The notes beneath the pieces are model-generated. The model saw nothing but the letters and a program-made list of their open reading frames with translations. It ran no database searches and was not told the DNA's origin. A program made the translations under genes and the position numbers. From contig NZ_CP020921.1 of the NCBI RefSeq assembly GCF_003057965.1, positions 62,001-126,000 of the forward strand: a stretch of 64,000 nucleotides of DNA, read 5' to 3'. The DNA is from Thermodesulfobium acidiphilum (lineage in GTDB: Bacteria; Thermodesulfobiota; Thermodesulfobiia; Thermodesulfobiales; Thermodesulfobiaceae). Shown piece by piece: positions 18,492-26,987 of the stretch (positions within the stretch are counted from its first letter, which is position 1; each line of letters starts with the position of its first letter).

Positions 18492-19130
18492 TTATAGCAA
18501 CTCTTCAAGCTTGCTTATGCTGTTAATCTTAAACATAGCCTTCATTATATTTTTTAGTCTCTCTCTATCTGTAATACTTTTAACCTTGCTTTTTAATAAT
18601 ATGATACACCAATGCAAATATTTTTTTCAATTCTTCGTAATTATCTTTACAGTACTTTAAAGCTGCAAGCTTAAAGATCTGATTCTATTGATTTAAATTG
18701 ATCTGAAAACTCATTTGACATGTTCCACTTCTCTTTTCCTTGATAGAAGATTATAGGAATTATAGGTATCAAGTCCTTATTTTGTTTTAGATTTGCCTCC
18801 CGTGTCACTACCATATAGCTTAGTATCTGAAGAAGTACAAATTTATCTAAGCCTGATTTATGTTCAAATATCAGATAAAATTTAGACTTTTTTTCCATTG
18901 AACTTGCAATCAAAGGATAGATCTAACTGATACTTCTTGTATCCCTTTGTCAGCTTTTTGTTGTCTATTAGCTTTACAGAATCTAAATCAATGTGTTTTC
19001 TAATATCTTTTGGAAAGAACCTGCCTATAAAAGTTCTTGTATCCAAATTCATTTGAAAAAACCATCTTAAAGAACTTCTCATGTGCATCCTTAACGCCCC
19101 TTGCATCCTCTAAGAAATCAGCCAAATGAT
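18492..19130 (-). pseudogene. Rpn/YhgA-like PD-(D/E)XK nuclease pseudogene
   Basis: Consecutive pieces of one protein lie in different minus-strand frames: ADFLEDARGVKDAHEKFFKM then VFSN (about 19130-19050), NLDTRTFIGRFFPKDIRKHI to LSFDCKFNGKKV (to about 18895), KKSKFYLIFEHKSGLDKFV to FKSIESDL (to 18671), then LAALKYCKDNYEELKKIF and finally SITDRERLKNIMKAMFKI to the stop at 18492. The D-AHEKFFK start and YLIFEHKS core are the signature of Rpn recombination-promoting nucleases (Transposase_31 family). At least three frameshifts separate the fragments, so the gene is dead. The parent protein was probably about 210-300 residues. Confidence 0.75.
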
Positions 19131-19234
19131 ATTATCCCCATTGGTTAGTCTAAAGCAAAATATCATAATTTGGTGAAATTTGACAACTTATTTATAAAAA
19201 TTTATTTTTAAGACTTTTAGAATTTTCAAGACAA

Positions 19235-19312
19235 TTAAGATTGAGTAAATTTCAAAGAATTAAAACCTTTCCTTCTGCTTACATTGTTTGTCCTCCTTAA
19301 AAAAATTATATA
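19235..19312 (-). pseudogene. Possible relic of a second doxDA 5' end
   Basis: On the minus strand an AAGGAGG site precedes ATG (19282-19284) that is followed at once by TAA. The upstream TATATAATTTTTTTAAGGAG and the downstream AATCAG/GCAGAA, AAAG, TTTGA and CAATCTTA words line up with the real doxDA start region at 18290-18350. This looks like the leader and first codons of a decayed duplicate; only about 75 bases can be compared, so chance similarity in AT-rich DNA is possible. Confidence 0.3.
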
Positions 19313-19369
19313 ATTTATTATGATTTAGTTAATACTGTTATTGCATCATCACTCAGGATTTTGATTTTC

Positions 19370-19383
19370 TTGATTTAAGTCAA
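19370..19383 (+). promoter_or_regulatory. FNR/CRP-family binding site upstream of the nar operon
   Basis: TTGATTTAAGTCAA matches the FNR consensus TTGAT-N4-ATCAA at nine of ten half-site positions. Its centre (19376.5) is 41.5 bp before the start point predicted from the TATAAT at 19406-19411, exactly the class II activator position. This suggests anaerobic or NO-linked activation of nitrate reduction by an FNR/DNR-type regulator, which is not encoded in this window. Confidence 0.75.
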
Positions 19384-19405
19384 TTATTTTTTAAGGCTAA
19401 ACCTT

Positions 19406-19411
19406 TATAAT
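19406..19411 (+). promoter_or_regulatory. -10 element of the nar operon promoter
   Basis: Perfect TATAAT with a predicted start point near 19418. There is no good -35 hexamer 17 bp upstream; the FNR-like site overlaps that position, as expected for an activator-dependent promoter. Confidence 0.65.
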
Positions 19412-19448
19412 GTAAAAAAAGTGAATGCGGGTGAAGATCTTTTGAAAG

Positions 19449-22400
19449 GTGGGGTATGAATTGGATAATTGGATAGAAGAGAAAAAAGAACCATGTTCGG
19501 CTGAAGATGGCTACAGAAAAAGATTTTCTTATGACAAAGTAGTTAGATCTACACATGGGGTGAACTGCACCGGTTCCTGCAGCTGGCAGATTTTTGTAAA
19601 AGAGGGAATCATCACCTATGAAATTCAGCAAAACGATTACCCATCTACCCAGGATGGCCTTCCTGAATACGAGCCCAGAGGATGTCCCTGTGGAGCCAGC
19701 TATTCCTGGTATGAATACAGCCCTCACAGGATAAAGTATCCAATGATAAGAAGATCTCTATATGAGCTTTACAAAGAAAAGAGAAAGGATCTTGATCCTG
19801 TAAACGCATGGGGGGAGATTGTGAAAAGTTCTTCTCTATATAAAAAAAAGAGGGGCTGTGGCTCTTTTATAAGAATTTCTTTTGATGAGGCGGTTGAGAT
19901 AATTTCTGCAGCAAACATATATACCATAAAAAAATATGGACCAGATAGGGTAGTCGGCTTTAGTCCTATCCCTGCTAAGTCGATGGTCAGTTATGCATCG
20001 GGCACTAGATACCTTTCTTTGATAGGTGGAGCAATATTAAGTTTTTATGACTGGTATTGCGATCTGCCTCCCTCTTCTCCCCAGATGTTTGGGGATCAGA
20101 CAGACGTTCCAAAGTCGGCAGATTGGTACAATTCTACCTATCTTCTTTTGTGGGGGTCAAACGTTCCTCAAACCAGAAGGCCTGATGCACACTTTTTCAC
20201 AGAAACCAGGTATAAGGGGACAAAGACTGTGGTTATATCCCCCGATTTCAGTGAAGCGTGTAAATTTGCAGACGTTTGGCTCAGCCCAAAACCAGGAAGT
20301 GATGCTGCTTTGGGGATGGCCATGGGACACGTTGTATTAAAAGAATTTTTTATTGACAAAAGAAGCGATTACTTTGAGTCTTATTGCAAGCAGTTTTCAG
20401 ATATGCCTTGCTTGGTAATGCTTGAAAAGGAAGGTGATTTTTTTAAACCTGGAAGATTTCTTAGATCGAGCGATCTTGGTGGTAGAGAAAAATTTGATGA
20501 ATGGAAAACTGTTATATTTGATAAAAAGATTGGTATATGTACACCAAATGGCAGTATAGGTTTTAGATACCAGGAAAATGGAAAGTGGAATCTTGAGTTA
20601 AGAGATTCTTTAACTGGAAAAGAAATAAATCCAGAGCTTAGCTTGATTGATTTTAGAGATATTGATGCAAAAGTTTTGTACCCATATTTCGGAGGGACTA
20701 AAGAAGTAATCGTAAGAAAAGTTCCTGCAAAGAAGATAATCATAGACTCCAAAGAATTTTACGTCTCAACTGTATTTGACTTACTTGTAGCTCACTATGG
20801 GATTGATAGAGGATTGGGTGATGAAAACGTTGCAAAGAGCTATAACGATCTCAATTGTTATACCCCAGCGTGGCAGGAGAAGATAACAGGTGTAAAGAAA
20901 GAAATTGTAATAAAGATTGCCCGCGAATTTGCAGAGAATGCACTTCTCACAAGAGGAAAGTCAATGATAATAATAGGTGCAGGAGTCAATCACTACTACT
21001 ATACTGATACTATCTATAGGGCGGCTATAAATCTACTTACAATGTGTGGTTGCATTGGGCAATCTGGCGGTGGTTGGGCCCACTATGTGGGACAAGAGAA
21101 AGTCAGGCCGCTTGCAGGCTGGTCAACCTTTGCATTTGCGCTTGACTGGTATAGACCCCCAAGACATGTAAACTCGACCTCCTTTTTCTATGTCCACACT
21201 GATCAGTATAGATATGAAACCTTGAAGGTTGATGATTTACTTTCTCCTATCGCTAAAAAGGATGCGTATAGCTCTCACCCATTTGATCTTAATGTAAAGG
21301 CCATAAGACTTGGCTGGCTTCCAGCTGCGCCATATTTAAATATAAGTCCTCTGGATATATCGGATCTTGCAAAGGCAAAGGGAATAAACATATCAGAATA
21401 TATTTCTGATGAAGTTAAAAAGGGAAACATCCTATTTTCCTATCAAGATCCAGAAGATGAGAAAAATTATCCAAGAAATATGTTTGTTTGGAGATCGAAT
21501 ATAATGGGTGCAAGCTCAAAAGGGCACGAGTATTTTATAAAATATCTCTTAGGCGCAAAATCTGGGCTGATAGAAGAGGAGTCAGACTTAAGCGATCTTA
21601 AAGAAATAAAAGTAAGAGAACCAGTTATTGGCAAGCTGGATCTATTGGTAACTATCGATTTCAGAATGAGCACGACTTGTCTGTATTCCGATATAGTATT
21701 GCCCTCAGCTACGTGGTACGAGAAAGAAGATATAAGCACTACTGATATGCACCCATTTATTCATCCCTTTTCACAGGCGGTAGATCCATTGTGGGAGTCC
21801 AAAACTGACTATGAGATCTTCAAGGCGATTTCAAAGAAGTTTTCTGAACTCGCTAAGGACAATTTGGGGAAAAGAACCGATACTGTTCTTTCTCCGCTTT
21901 TACACGATACGCCATCTGAATTAGGTCAGCCAACTGAAGTGAAAGATTGGAAATTGGGAGAGTGTGATATCTTACCAGGCAAGACGTTTCCTGGCATCAC
22001 TCAGGTAGAGAGAGACTATCCCAATGTTTATAAACAGTATACGTCCATTGGACCCCTTGTCGAAAAATTAGGAATTGGCGCAAAAGGGGTGTCCTGGTTT
22101 TGCAGTGAAGAACTTAATGACTTAAGATCTATTAATTCAGAAAATAATGGTTTAGTTAGTATCTCTTCAGCAAGGAGCGTTTGTGAAGCAATAATGTGTC
22201 TTAGCCCTGAGACAAATTCAAGCGTTTCGTTTAAGGCGTGGGAAAACATTTCGAAAAAGACTGGGAGAGATCATTCAAAAGTTTTGCCACCAAAGGATTA
22301 TGTTCTAAGATTTAGAGACCTTCAGATCCAGCCAAGGAGAACTATCACCTCACCTTGCTGGAGCGGAATTGAGTCAAAAGAGGTTCCATACAGCGCAAAC

Positions 22401-23042
22401 TATTTAAACGTTCACGAGTTAATTCCATGGCGCACCCTTTCTGGCAGGATAGAGATATACCAGGATCACAGATGGATGAGAGACTTTGGCGAAAATTTTG
22501 CAATATATAAAGCGCCAGTTAATATTCTTTCTACCGATAAGATCAAACTTGATGAGAACTGCATAACGTTAAAGTTTTGCACTGCACACCAAAAGTTTGG
22601 CATTCATACCACATTTATTGATCTCCAGATTATGCAAAACCTCTCAAGGGGCGGGCCTCACGTATGGTTGAGCGAGGCTGATGCAAAATCAATTGGGTTA
22701 GAAGATAATGATTGGGTGACTTTATACAACAGAAATGGGACTGTCGTAGCCAGAGCTGTTCTCTCACAGCGCATACCAAGTGGAATGGTAATTATGTATC
22801 ACGCTCAGGACAAGATTATAAACAATCCTATCTCGGAGAGGACATCAGCCAGGGGTGGCGTGCATAACAGCTTGATAAAGATATTACTAAATCCTTTGCA
22901 TATGATCGGTGGATATGCTCAGCTCTCCTATTTCTTTAATTATTATGGCACGATTGGTTCGAATAGGGATGACTTCGTGATTGTGAGAAAACTAAATAAG
23001 GTTATCTGGACTCAGAAAAGAGAAGGGGGTGATGCCTTATGA
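19449..23042 (+). CDS. narG: Respiratory nitrate reductase alpha subunit
   Basis: The 1197-residue product matches NarG throughout. The FS0 [4Fe-4S] ligands His36, Cys40, Cys44 and Cys79 are in THGVNCTGSCSW and EPRGCPCGASYSW; the molybdenum ligand Asp205 is in FYDWYCDLPPSSPQ; the C-terminal block GGYAQLSYFFNYYGTIGSNR is also typical. It binds Mo-bisMGD and reduces nitrate to nitrite on the cytoplasmic side. As usual for NarG, the N-terminus has no cleavable Tat signal. GTG at 19449 is the outer start; TTG at 19461 has a better-spaced AGGTGGGG and may be the true start. One oddity: Cys81 replaces the usual Arg/Lys two residues after the last FS0 ligand. First gene of narGHKJI, overlapping narH by 4 bp. 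Confidence 0.97.
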   Translation: MGYELDNWIEEKKEPCSAEDGYRKRFSYDKVVRSTHGVNCTGSCSWQIFVKEGIITYEIQQNDYPSTQDGLPEYEPRGCPCGASYSWYEYSPHRIKYPMIRRSLYELYKEKRKDLDPVNAWGEIVKSSSLYKKKRGCGSFIRISFDEAVEIISAANIYTIKKYGPDRVVGFSPIPAKSMVSYASGTRYLSLIGGAILSFYDWYCDLPPSSPQMFGDQTDVPKSADWYNSTYLLLWGSNVPQTRRPDAHFFTETRYKGTKTVVISPDFSEACKFADVWLSPKPGSDAALGMAMGHVVLKEFFIDKRSDYFESYCKQFSDMPCLVMLEKEGDFFKPGRFLRSSDLGGREKFDEWKTVIFDKKIGICTPNGSIGFRYQENGKWNLELRDSLTGKEINPELSLIDFRDIDAKVLYPYFGGTKEVIVRKVPAKKIIIDSKEFYVSTVFDLLVAHYGIDRGLGDENVAKSYNDLNCYTPAWQEKITGVKKEIVIKIAREFAENALLTRGKSMIIIGAGVNHYYYTDTIYRAAINLLTMCGCIGQSGGGWAHYVGQEKVRPLAGWSTFAFALDWYRPPRHVNSTSFFYVHTDQYRYETLKVDDLLSPIAKKDAYSSHPFDLNVKAIRLGWLPAAPYLNISPLDISDLAKAKGINISEYISDEVKKGNILFSYQDPEDEKNYPRNMFVWRSNIMGASSKGHEYFIKYLLGAKSGLIEEESDLSDLKEIKVREPVIGKLDLLVTIDFRMSTTCLYSDIVLPSATWYEKEDISTTDMHPFIHPFSQAVDPLWESKTDYEIFKAISKKFSELAKDNLGKRTDTVLSPLLHDTPSELGQPTEVKDWKLGECDILPGKTFPGITQVERDYPNVYKQYTSIGPLVEKLGIGAKGVSWFCSEELNDLRSINSENNGLVSISSARSVCEAIMCLSPETNSSVSFKAWENISKKTGRDHSKVLPPKDYVLRFRDLQIQPRRTITSPCWSGIESKEVPYSANYLNVHELIPWRTLSGRIEIYQDHRWMRDFGENFAIYKAPVNILSTDKIKLDENCITLKFCTAHQKFGIHTTFIDLQIMQNLSRGGPHVWLSEADAKSIGLEDNDWVTLYNRNGTVVARAVLSQRIPSGMVIMYHAQDKIINNPISERTSARGGVHNSLIKILLNPLHMIGGYAQLSYFFNYYGTIGSNRDDFVIVRKLNKVIWTQKREGGDAL

Positions 23043-24475
23043 AGGTAAGGGCACAGCTTGCAATGGTGCTAAATCTTGACAAGTGTATTGGATGCCATGC
23101 CTGTTCTGTCACCTGTAAGAACGTCTGGGCACAAAGATCTGGTTTAGAGTATGCATGGTTTAACAATGTTGAAACAAAGCCAGGCATTGGATTTCCAAAA
23201 AATTGGGAGACTCAAAATAGATACAAAGGAGGCTGGGAGCTTTCGGGGAAAAATCTTAAGTTAAAGTCTGGATCAAAGCTAAATGCATTGTTAAATATAT
23301 TCTCAAACCCAAACCTTCCTACAATTGAAGATTATTCAGAGCCCTTTACATTTGACTATTCTTATCTTAAGAATTCCGAAGAAGATGCCTTCCCAACTCT
23401 GAAGCCTGTATCAGCTATTACCCATAAAGAGATCGATATAAAGTGGGGAGCTAACTGGGAAGATGACCTTGGTACCACCTTTGAGAGCAGGTCGAAAGAC
23501 TATAACTTTAAGGATATTGATTCGTCCTTGTATTCATCGTTTGAAAACACATTTATGATGTATTTGCCAAGGCTTTGCGAACACTGTCTTAATCCTGCTT
23601 GCGTTGCTTCCTGTCCATCTGGTGCAATTTACAAAAGAGATGAAGACGGCATAGTACTAATTGATCAAAATAAATGCAGGGGATTTAGAATGTGTGTTAG
23701 CGCCTGTCCTTATAAGAAGATTTACTATAACTACAAGAGCGGAAAATCTGAGAAGTGTATACTTTGTTTTCCACGTTTGGAAGTAGGAAAGCCTACTGTA
23801 TGTTCTGAGAGTTGTGTGGGGCGAATTAGATATATCGGCGTTTTATTGTACGATAGGGACAGAATAAAAGAGGCTGCAGGCTGTGATGAAAAAGAACTTT
23901 ATAGAAGTCAGCTCTCGATAATACTCGATCCAAATGATAAAGAAGTTATATCAAAAGCCATAGAGGACGGCGTGCCAGAAAACTTTTTAGACGCTGCAAA
24001 AATTTCGCCTGTTTACAAGATGATAAAGGAATTTAAGATAGCTTTTCCGCTTCATCCCGAGTTTAGGACTCTGCCAATGGTTTATTATATTCCACCACTT
24101 TCACCCATACAGTCAGGACTAATCTCAGAATCGGATGAAGACGTTTTGCCCGATGTCTCGAAATTGAGAATCCCTGCAAAATTTTTGGCAAATATGTTAA
24201 CTGCAGGGGATGAAAGCCTAATACTTGAAGCCTTGAATAAATTGCTGGCAATAAGGATATACAACAGAAATAAGATTCTTTACAAGGACAATAACACAGA
24301 TTCCCTCGAAAAATCCAATCTTACTGTTAGCCAGGCAGAATATCTGTATAAGCTTCTTGCCATTGCTGATTACTCTGATAGGTTTGTTATACCGACTCTT
24401 CACAAGGAAAACTATGATGATAACTATGTGAAAAAGGGCATCGTAGGATTTCCAAAAAATGATTTTGGAGGGTAA
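23039..24475 (+). CDS. narH: Respiratory nitrate reductase beta subunit, iron-sulfur electron relay
   Basis: The 478-residue product has the four Cys clusters of NarH: CIGCHACSVTCKNVW (from Cys16), LCEHCLNPACVASCPSGAIY, CRGFRMCVSACPYKKIYY and KCILCFPRLEVGKPTVCSESC. Together they hold three [4Fe-4S] and one [3Fe-4S] cluster that pass electrons from NarI haems to NarG. In E. coli a Trp (CRGW) sits in the [3Fe-4S] motif; here it is Phe, a mild substitution. It starts at ATG overlapping the narG stop and ends 2 bp before narK. Confidence 0.97.
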   Translation: MKVRAQLAMVLNLDKCIGCHACSVTCKNVWAQRSGLEYAWFNNVETKPGIGFPKNWETQNRYKGGWELSGKNLKLKSGSKLNALLNIFSNPNLPTIEDYSEPFTFDYSYLKNSEEDAFPTLKPVSAITHKEIDIKWGANWEDDLGTTFESRSKDYNFKDIDSSLYSSFENTFMMYLPRLCEHCLNPACVASCPSGAIYKRDEDGIVLIDQNKCRGFRMCVSACPYKKIYYNYKSGKSEKCILCFPRLEVGKPTVCSESCVGRIRYIGVLLYDRDRIKEAAGCDEKELYRSQLSIILDPNDKEVISKAIEDGVPENFLDAAKISPVYKMIKEFKIAFPLHPEFRTLPMVYYIPPLSPIQSGLISESDEDVLPDVSKLRIPAKFLANMLTAGDESLILEALNKLLAIRIYNRNKILYKDNNTDSLEKSNLTVSQAEYLYKLLAIADYSDRFVIPTLHKENYDDNYVKKGIVGFPKNDFGG

Positions 24476-24477
24476 AG

Positions 24478-25779
24478 ATGACAGGTGAAAACGTATTAGT
24501 TAAGGGTTCACCTAGCCAGGGTCTATTTGGAGCGACGCTTGGATTTTTCTTTGGATTTGCGGCTGTTGCTCTCTTTGGGCCTACAGCTATAAAGTTTAAG
24601 GATATTCTTGGACTTTCTCCTCAAATGCTTGGTCTTTTGGTTGCAATGCCAGCTCTTTCGGGGTCAATTCTCAGGATACCTTTTTCTGCCTGGGTTGACT
24701 CTGTTGGAGGGAGAAAGCCCTTTTTGACTTTGATGGTTATTGCAATATTTGGACTTATTGGTCTTTCCGGGCTTGTTTACTTTATCTTTAAAAATCCATC
24801 TTATGCCAGTCAAAATAAGATTCTGTTTTATTATCTAACACTGTTTTTTGGACTACTAAGTGGCTGCGGGATTGCAACCTTTTCTGTGGGTATATCTCAA
24901 GTCTCGTATTGGTTTCCGCAAAAAAAGCAAGGTTTCGCGTTGGGGACTTATGCTGGAATAGGAAACCTGGCTCCAGGAATATTTTCATTTTTGCTACCAA
25001 TTAGTCTTGTAAATCTCGGGATAATCAATTCATATTTTATATGGCTCGGATTACTAATATTTGGTACAGTACTTTACTTTATATTGGGAAAAGACTCATA
25101 TTACTTTCAGATGTTAAAAATGGGACACAGTAGAGAAAAGGCAATGGAATTTGCCCAAAGTTGTGGACAGGAGATTTGTCCTGCTAAGAGTTTGATAGAT
25201 AGTTTGAAATTGTCTGCAAAAACTTTAAGAACCTGGCTACTCGTAATTCTTTACTTTACCACATTTGGTGGTTTTATGGCCTTAACAGCCTGGTTTCCTA
25301 CTTATTGGACGCAGTACTTTAAGGTAAGCCTCTTTGTAGCAGGGTCACTAACTGCAACATATTCTATACTTACCTCTGCTATAAGGATATTCGGCGGAGT
25401 TATTGCAGACAAGATTGGCGGCATAAATACATCTATAATTTCGCTTGTCCTTATGGCAGTGGGTTCTTTTGGAATATTATTTATTAGGAATATTGATTTT
25501 TGTGTATTGTCTATGATTATTATGGCAGTAGGTATGGGAATGAACAACGCTGCTGTATTTAAATTGGTACCAAGAATGGTCTCAAACGCAGTAGGAGGTG
25601 CTTCTGGATGGGTTGGCGGATTGGGCGCTTTCGGCGGCTTTGTAATACCGCCTTTACTTGGTGCTTTTGTTGCAAAGAATGGTTTAGAGGGTTATCGAGA
25701 AGGATTTTTAGTCTTTCTTTTGCTCGCAGTTTTCTCGATCGTTATCGATATAATTTTAAAGAATATGGCTAAAGAGTAA
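24478..25779 (+). CDS. narK: Nitrate/nitrite transporter, NarK-type MFS
   Basis: The 433-residue product has about twelve helices and the nitrate-porter signatures: FFFGFAAVALFGPTAIKFK near the start, FRIP-like arginine in LSGSILRIPFSAWVDSVGGRKPF, and the Gly-rich SWVGGLGAFGGFVIPPLLG block in the second half (as GWVGGLGAFGGF). NarK proteins import nitrate with protons and/or exchange nitrate for nitrite across the cytoplasmic membrane. It sits inside the operon between narH and narJ rather than upstream of narG. A GAGGGTAAAG site precedes ATG. Type I versus type II cannot be settled here. Confidence 0.92.
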   Translation: MTGENVLVKGSPSQGLFGATLGFFFGFAAVALFGPTAIKFKDILGLSPQMLGLLVAMPALSGSILRIPFSAWVDSVGGRKPFLTLMVIAIFGLIGLSGLVYFIFKNPSYASQNKILFYYLTLFFGLLSGCGIATFSVGISQVSYWFPQKKQGFALGTYAGIGNLAPGIFSFLLPISLVNLGIINSYFIWLGLLIFGTVLYFILGKDSYYFQMLKMGHSREKAMEFAQSCGQEICPAKSLIDSLKLSAKTLRTWLLVILYFTTFGGFMALTAWFPTYWTQYFKVSLFVAGSLTATYSILTSAIRIFGGVIADKIGGINTSIISLVLMAVGSFGILFIRNIDFCVLSMIIMAVGMGMNNAAVFKLVPRMVSNAVGGASGWVGGLGAFGGFVIPPLLGAFVAKNGLEGYREGFLVFLLLAVFSIVIDIILKNMAKE

Positions 25780-25785
25780 AATATT

Positions 25786-26295
25786 ATGAATTTTTCAGAA
25801 TTTATGAAGGCACTTTCTTTTCTCTTTAGATATCCAGATGATATGTATAGATTAGAGATCGAAAAATTTGAATTTAATGCAAAAAATCTAAATTTATACG
25901 AATATCTCAAAGAATTTACAGCTTATTACAGAGGCAAATCCACCCTGGATTTGCAGGAATATTACGTAGATATCTTTGATCTCACACCCCAAAATTCTCT
26001 TTGTATGTTAGATCACATGCGCTTAAACAACTCTCAAAAAGGTCATGAATTGGTTAAGATAAAATCTCTTTACAATGAATTTGGCTTTAGCCCAAAAAAT
26101 AATGAATTGCCTGACTACATTCCACTATTCATTGAATTCCTTTCTTGTGTAGAAAAAGAATTTGCTTTAAAGCTTTTGAACAAGTATAAATTGGCTTTTC
26201 AAAACCTATATTCTAGGCTTTTTGAATCGAAAAGTCCATATTACAGCTTATTTGAGATCCTTTTAGATAAGGAGGCGTTAGATGAGTTACTTTGA
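25786..26295 (+). CDS. narJ: Nitrate reductase assembly chaperone NarJ
   Basis: The 169-residue helical protein has the NarJ/TorD-family core: FLFRYPDDMY near residue 12, LQEYYVDIFDLTPQNSLCML near residues 45-65, and LPDYIPLFIEFLS near 105. NarJ binds the NarG N-terminus and is needed for molybdenum cofactor and FS0 insertion before membrane docking. It is shorter than the ~230 residues of E. coli NarJ, as in many Gram-positive and thermophile versions. Its 3' end overlaps narI by 14 bp. Confidence 0.92.
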   Translation: MNFSEFMKALSFLFRYPDDMYRLEIEKFEFNAKNLNLYEYLKEFTAYYRGKSTLDLQEYYVDIFDLTPQNSLCMLDHMRLNNSQKGHELVKIKSLYNEFGFSPKNNELPDYIPLFIEFLSCVEKEFALKLLNKYKLAFQNLYSRLFESKSPYYSLFEILLDKEALDELL

Positions 26296-26971
26296 TTATC
26301 TTACTTTTCTCTTTTATCCCTATGTAGTTTTGAGCATATTTGTATCTGTGAGCATATTTAGATTTTTTTATAGGCCTTATAATTGGAAAACAGCCTCAAG
26401 CGAGATCTTTGAGGACAAAATATTAAAGGTAGGAAGCAATCTATTTCACTTTGGTATTTTGGCGTTATTTTTTGGGCACCTATTTGGCCTTCTCACTCCT
26501 GAGAGAATTTTTCAACTTGTGGGACTATCAAGTGGCGTCCATCAGATGATAGAAATAATTTTTGGATCCATTTTTGGAATTATAACGGTTGTTGGTGTAT
26601 TGCTATTAATATTTAGAAGGCTTACTAACCAATTAGTTTTAGCAATGTCAACTTCGATGGACATCTTTGTCCTCTTGTGGATCTTTTTTACACTGTGTTT
26701 AGGCATGACGTGTGTAATTTATTCTTTTCTATTTGAGAGAGATGGACATCTTTTACTGTATCTATCTCAATATGTAAAAAATCTCTTAACTTTTAGATTT
26801 CAGGCAATAAATTATCTTGTAATGATTCCTGTAATTTATAGAGTTCATATGTTTTTTGGTTTTACTTTGTTTTTAATACTACCATTTAGTAGACTTGTTC
26901 ATATATTTAGTGGTTTTGCACTCCCTCTTTATCTGTTTAGAAAAGCTCAGATAGTTATAAAAAAAATTTAA
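26282..26971 (+). CDS. narI: Respiratory nitrate reductase gamma subunit, cytochrome b
   Basis: The 229-residue product has five membrane helices. Its four haem-ligand histidines are His56 and His66 (NLFHFGILALFFGHLFG) and His189 and His207 (YRVHMFFGF, RLVHIFSG), nearly superimposable on E. coli H56, H66, H187 and H205. NarI oxidises quinol at the periplasmic side and passes electrons through two b haems to NarH. An AAGGAGG site precedes ATG. It is the last structural nar gene; the flavodiiron gene follows after 16 bp. Confidence 0.96.
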   Translation: MSYFDYLTFLFYPYVVLSIFVSVSIFRFFYRPYNWKTASSEIFEDKILKVGSNLFHFGILALFFGHLFGLLTPERIFQLVGLSSGVHQMIEIIFGSIFGIITVVGVLLLIFRRLTNQLVLAMSTSMDIFVLLWIFFTLCLGMTCVIYSFLFERDGHLLLYLSQYVKNLLTFRFQAINYLVMIPVIYRVHMFFGFTLFLILPFSRLVHIFSGFALPLYLFRKAQIVIKKI

Positions 26972-26987
26972 AAGGAGGATATTTAAA

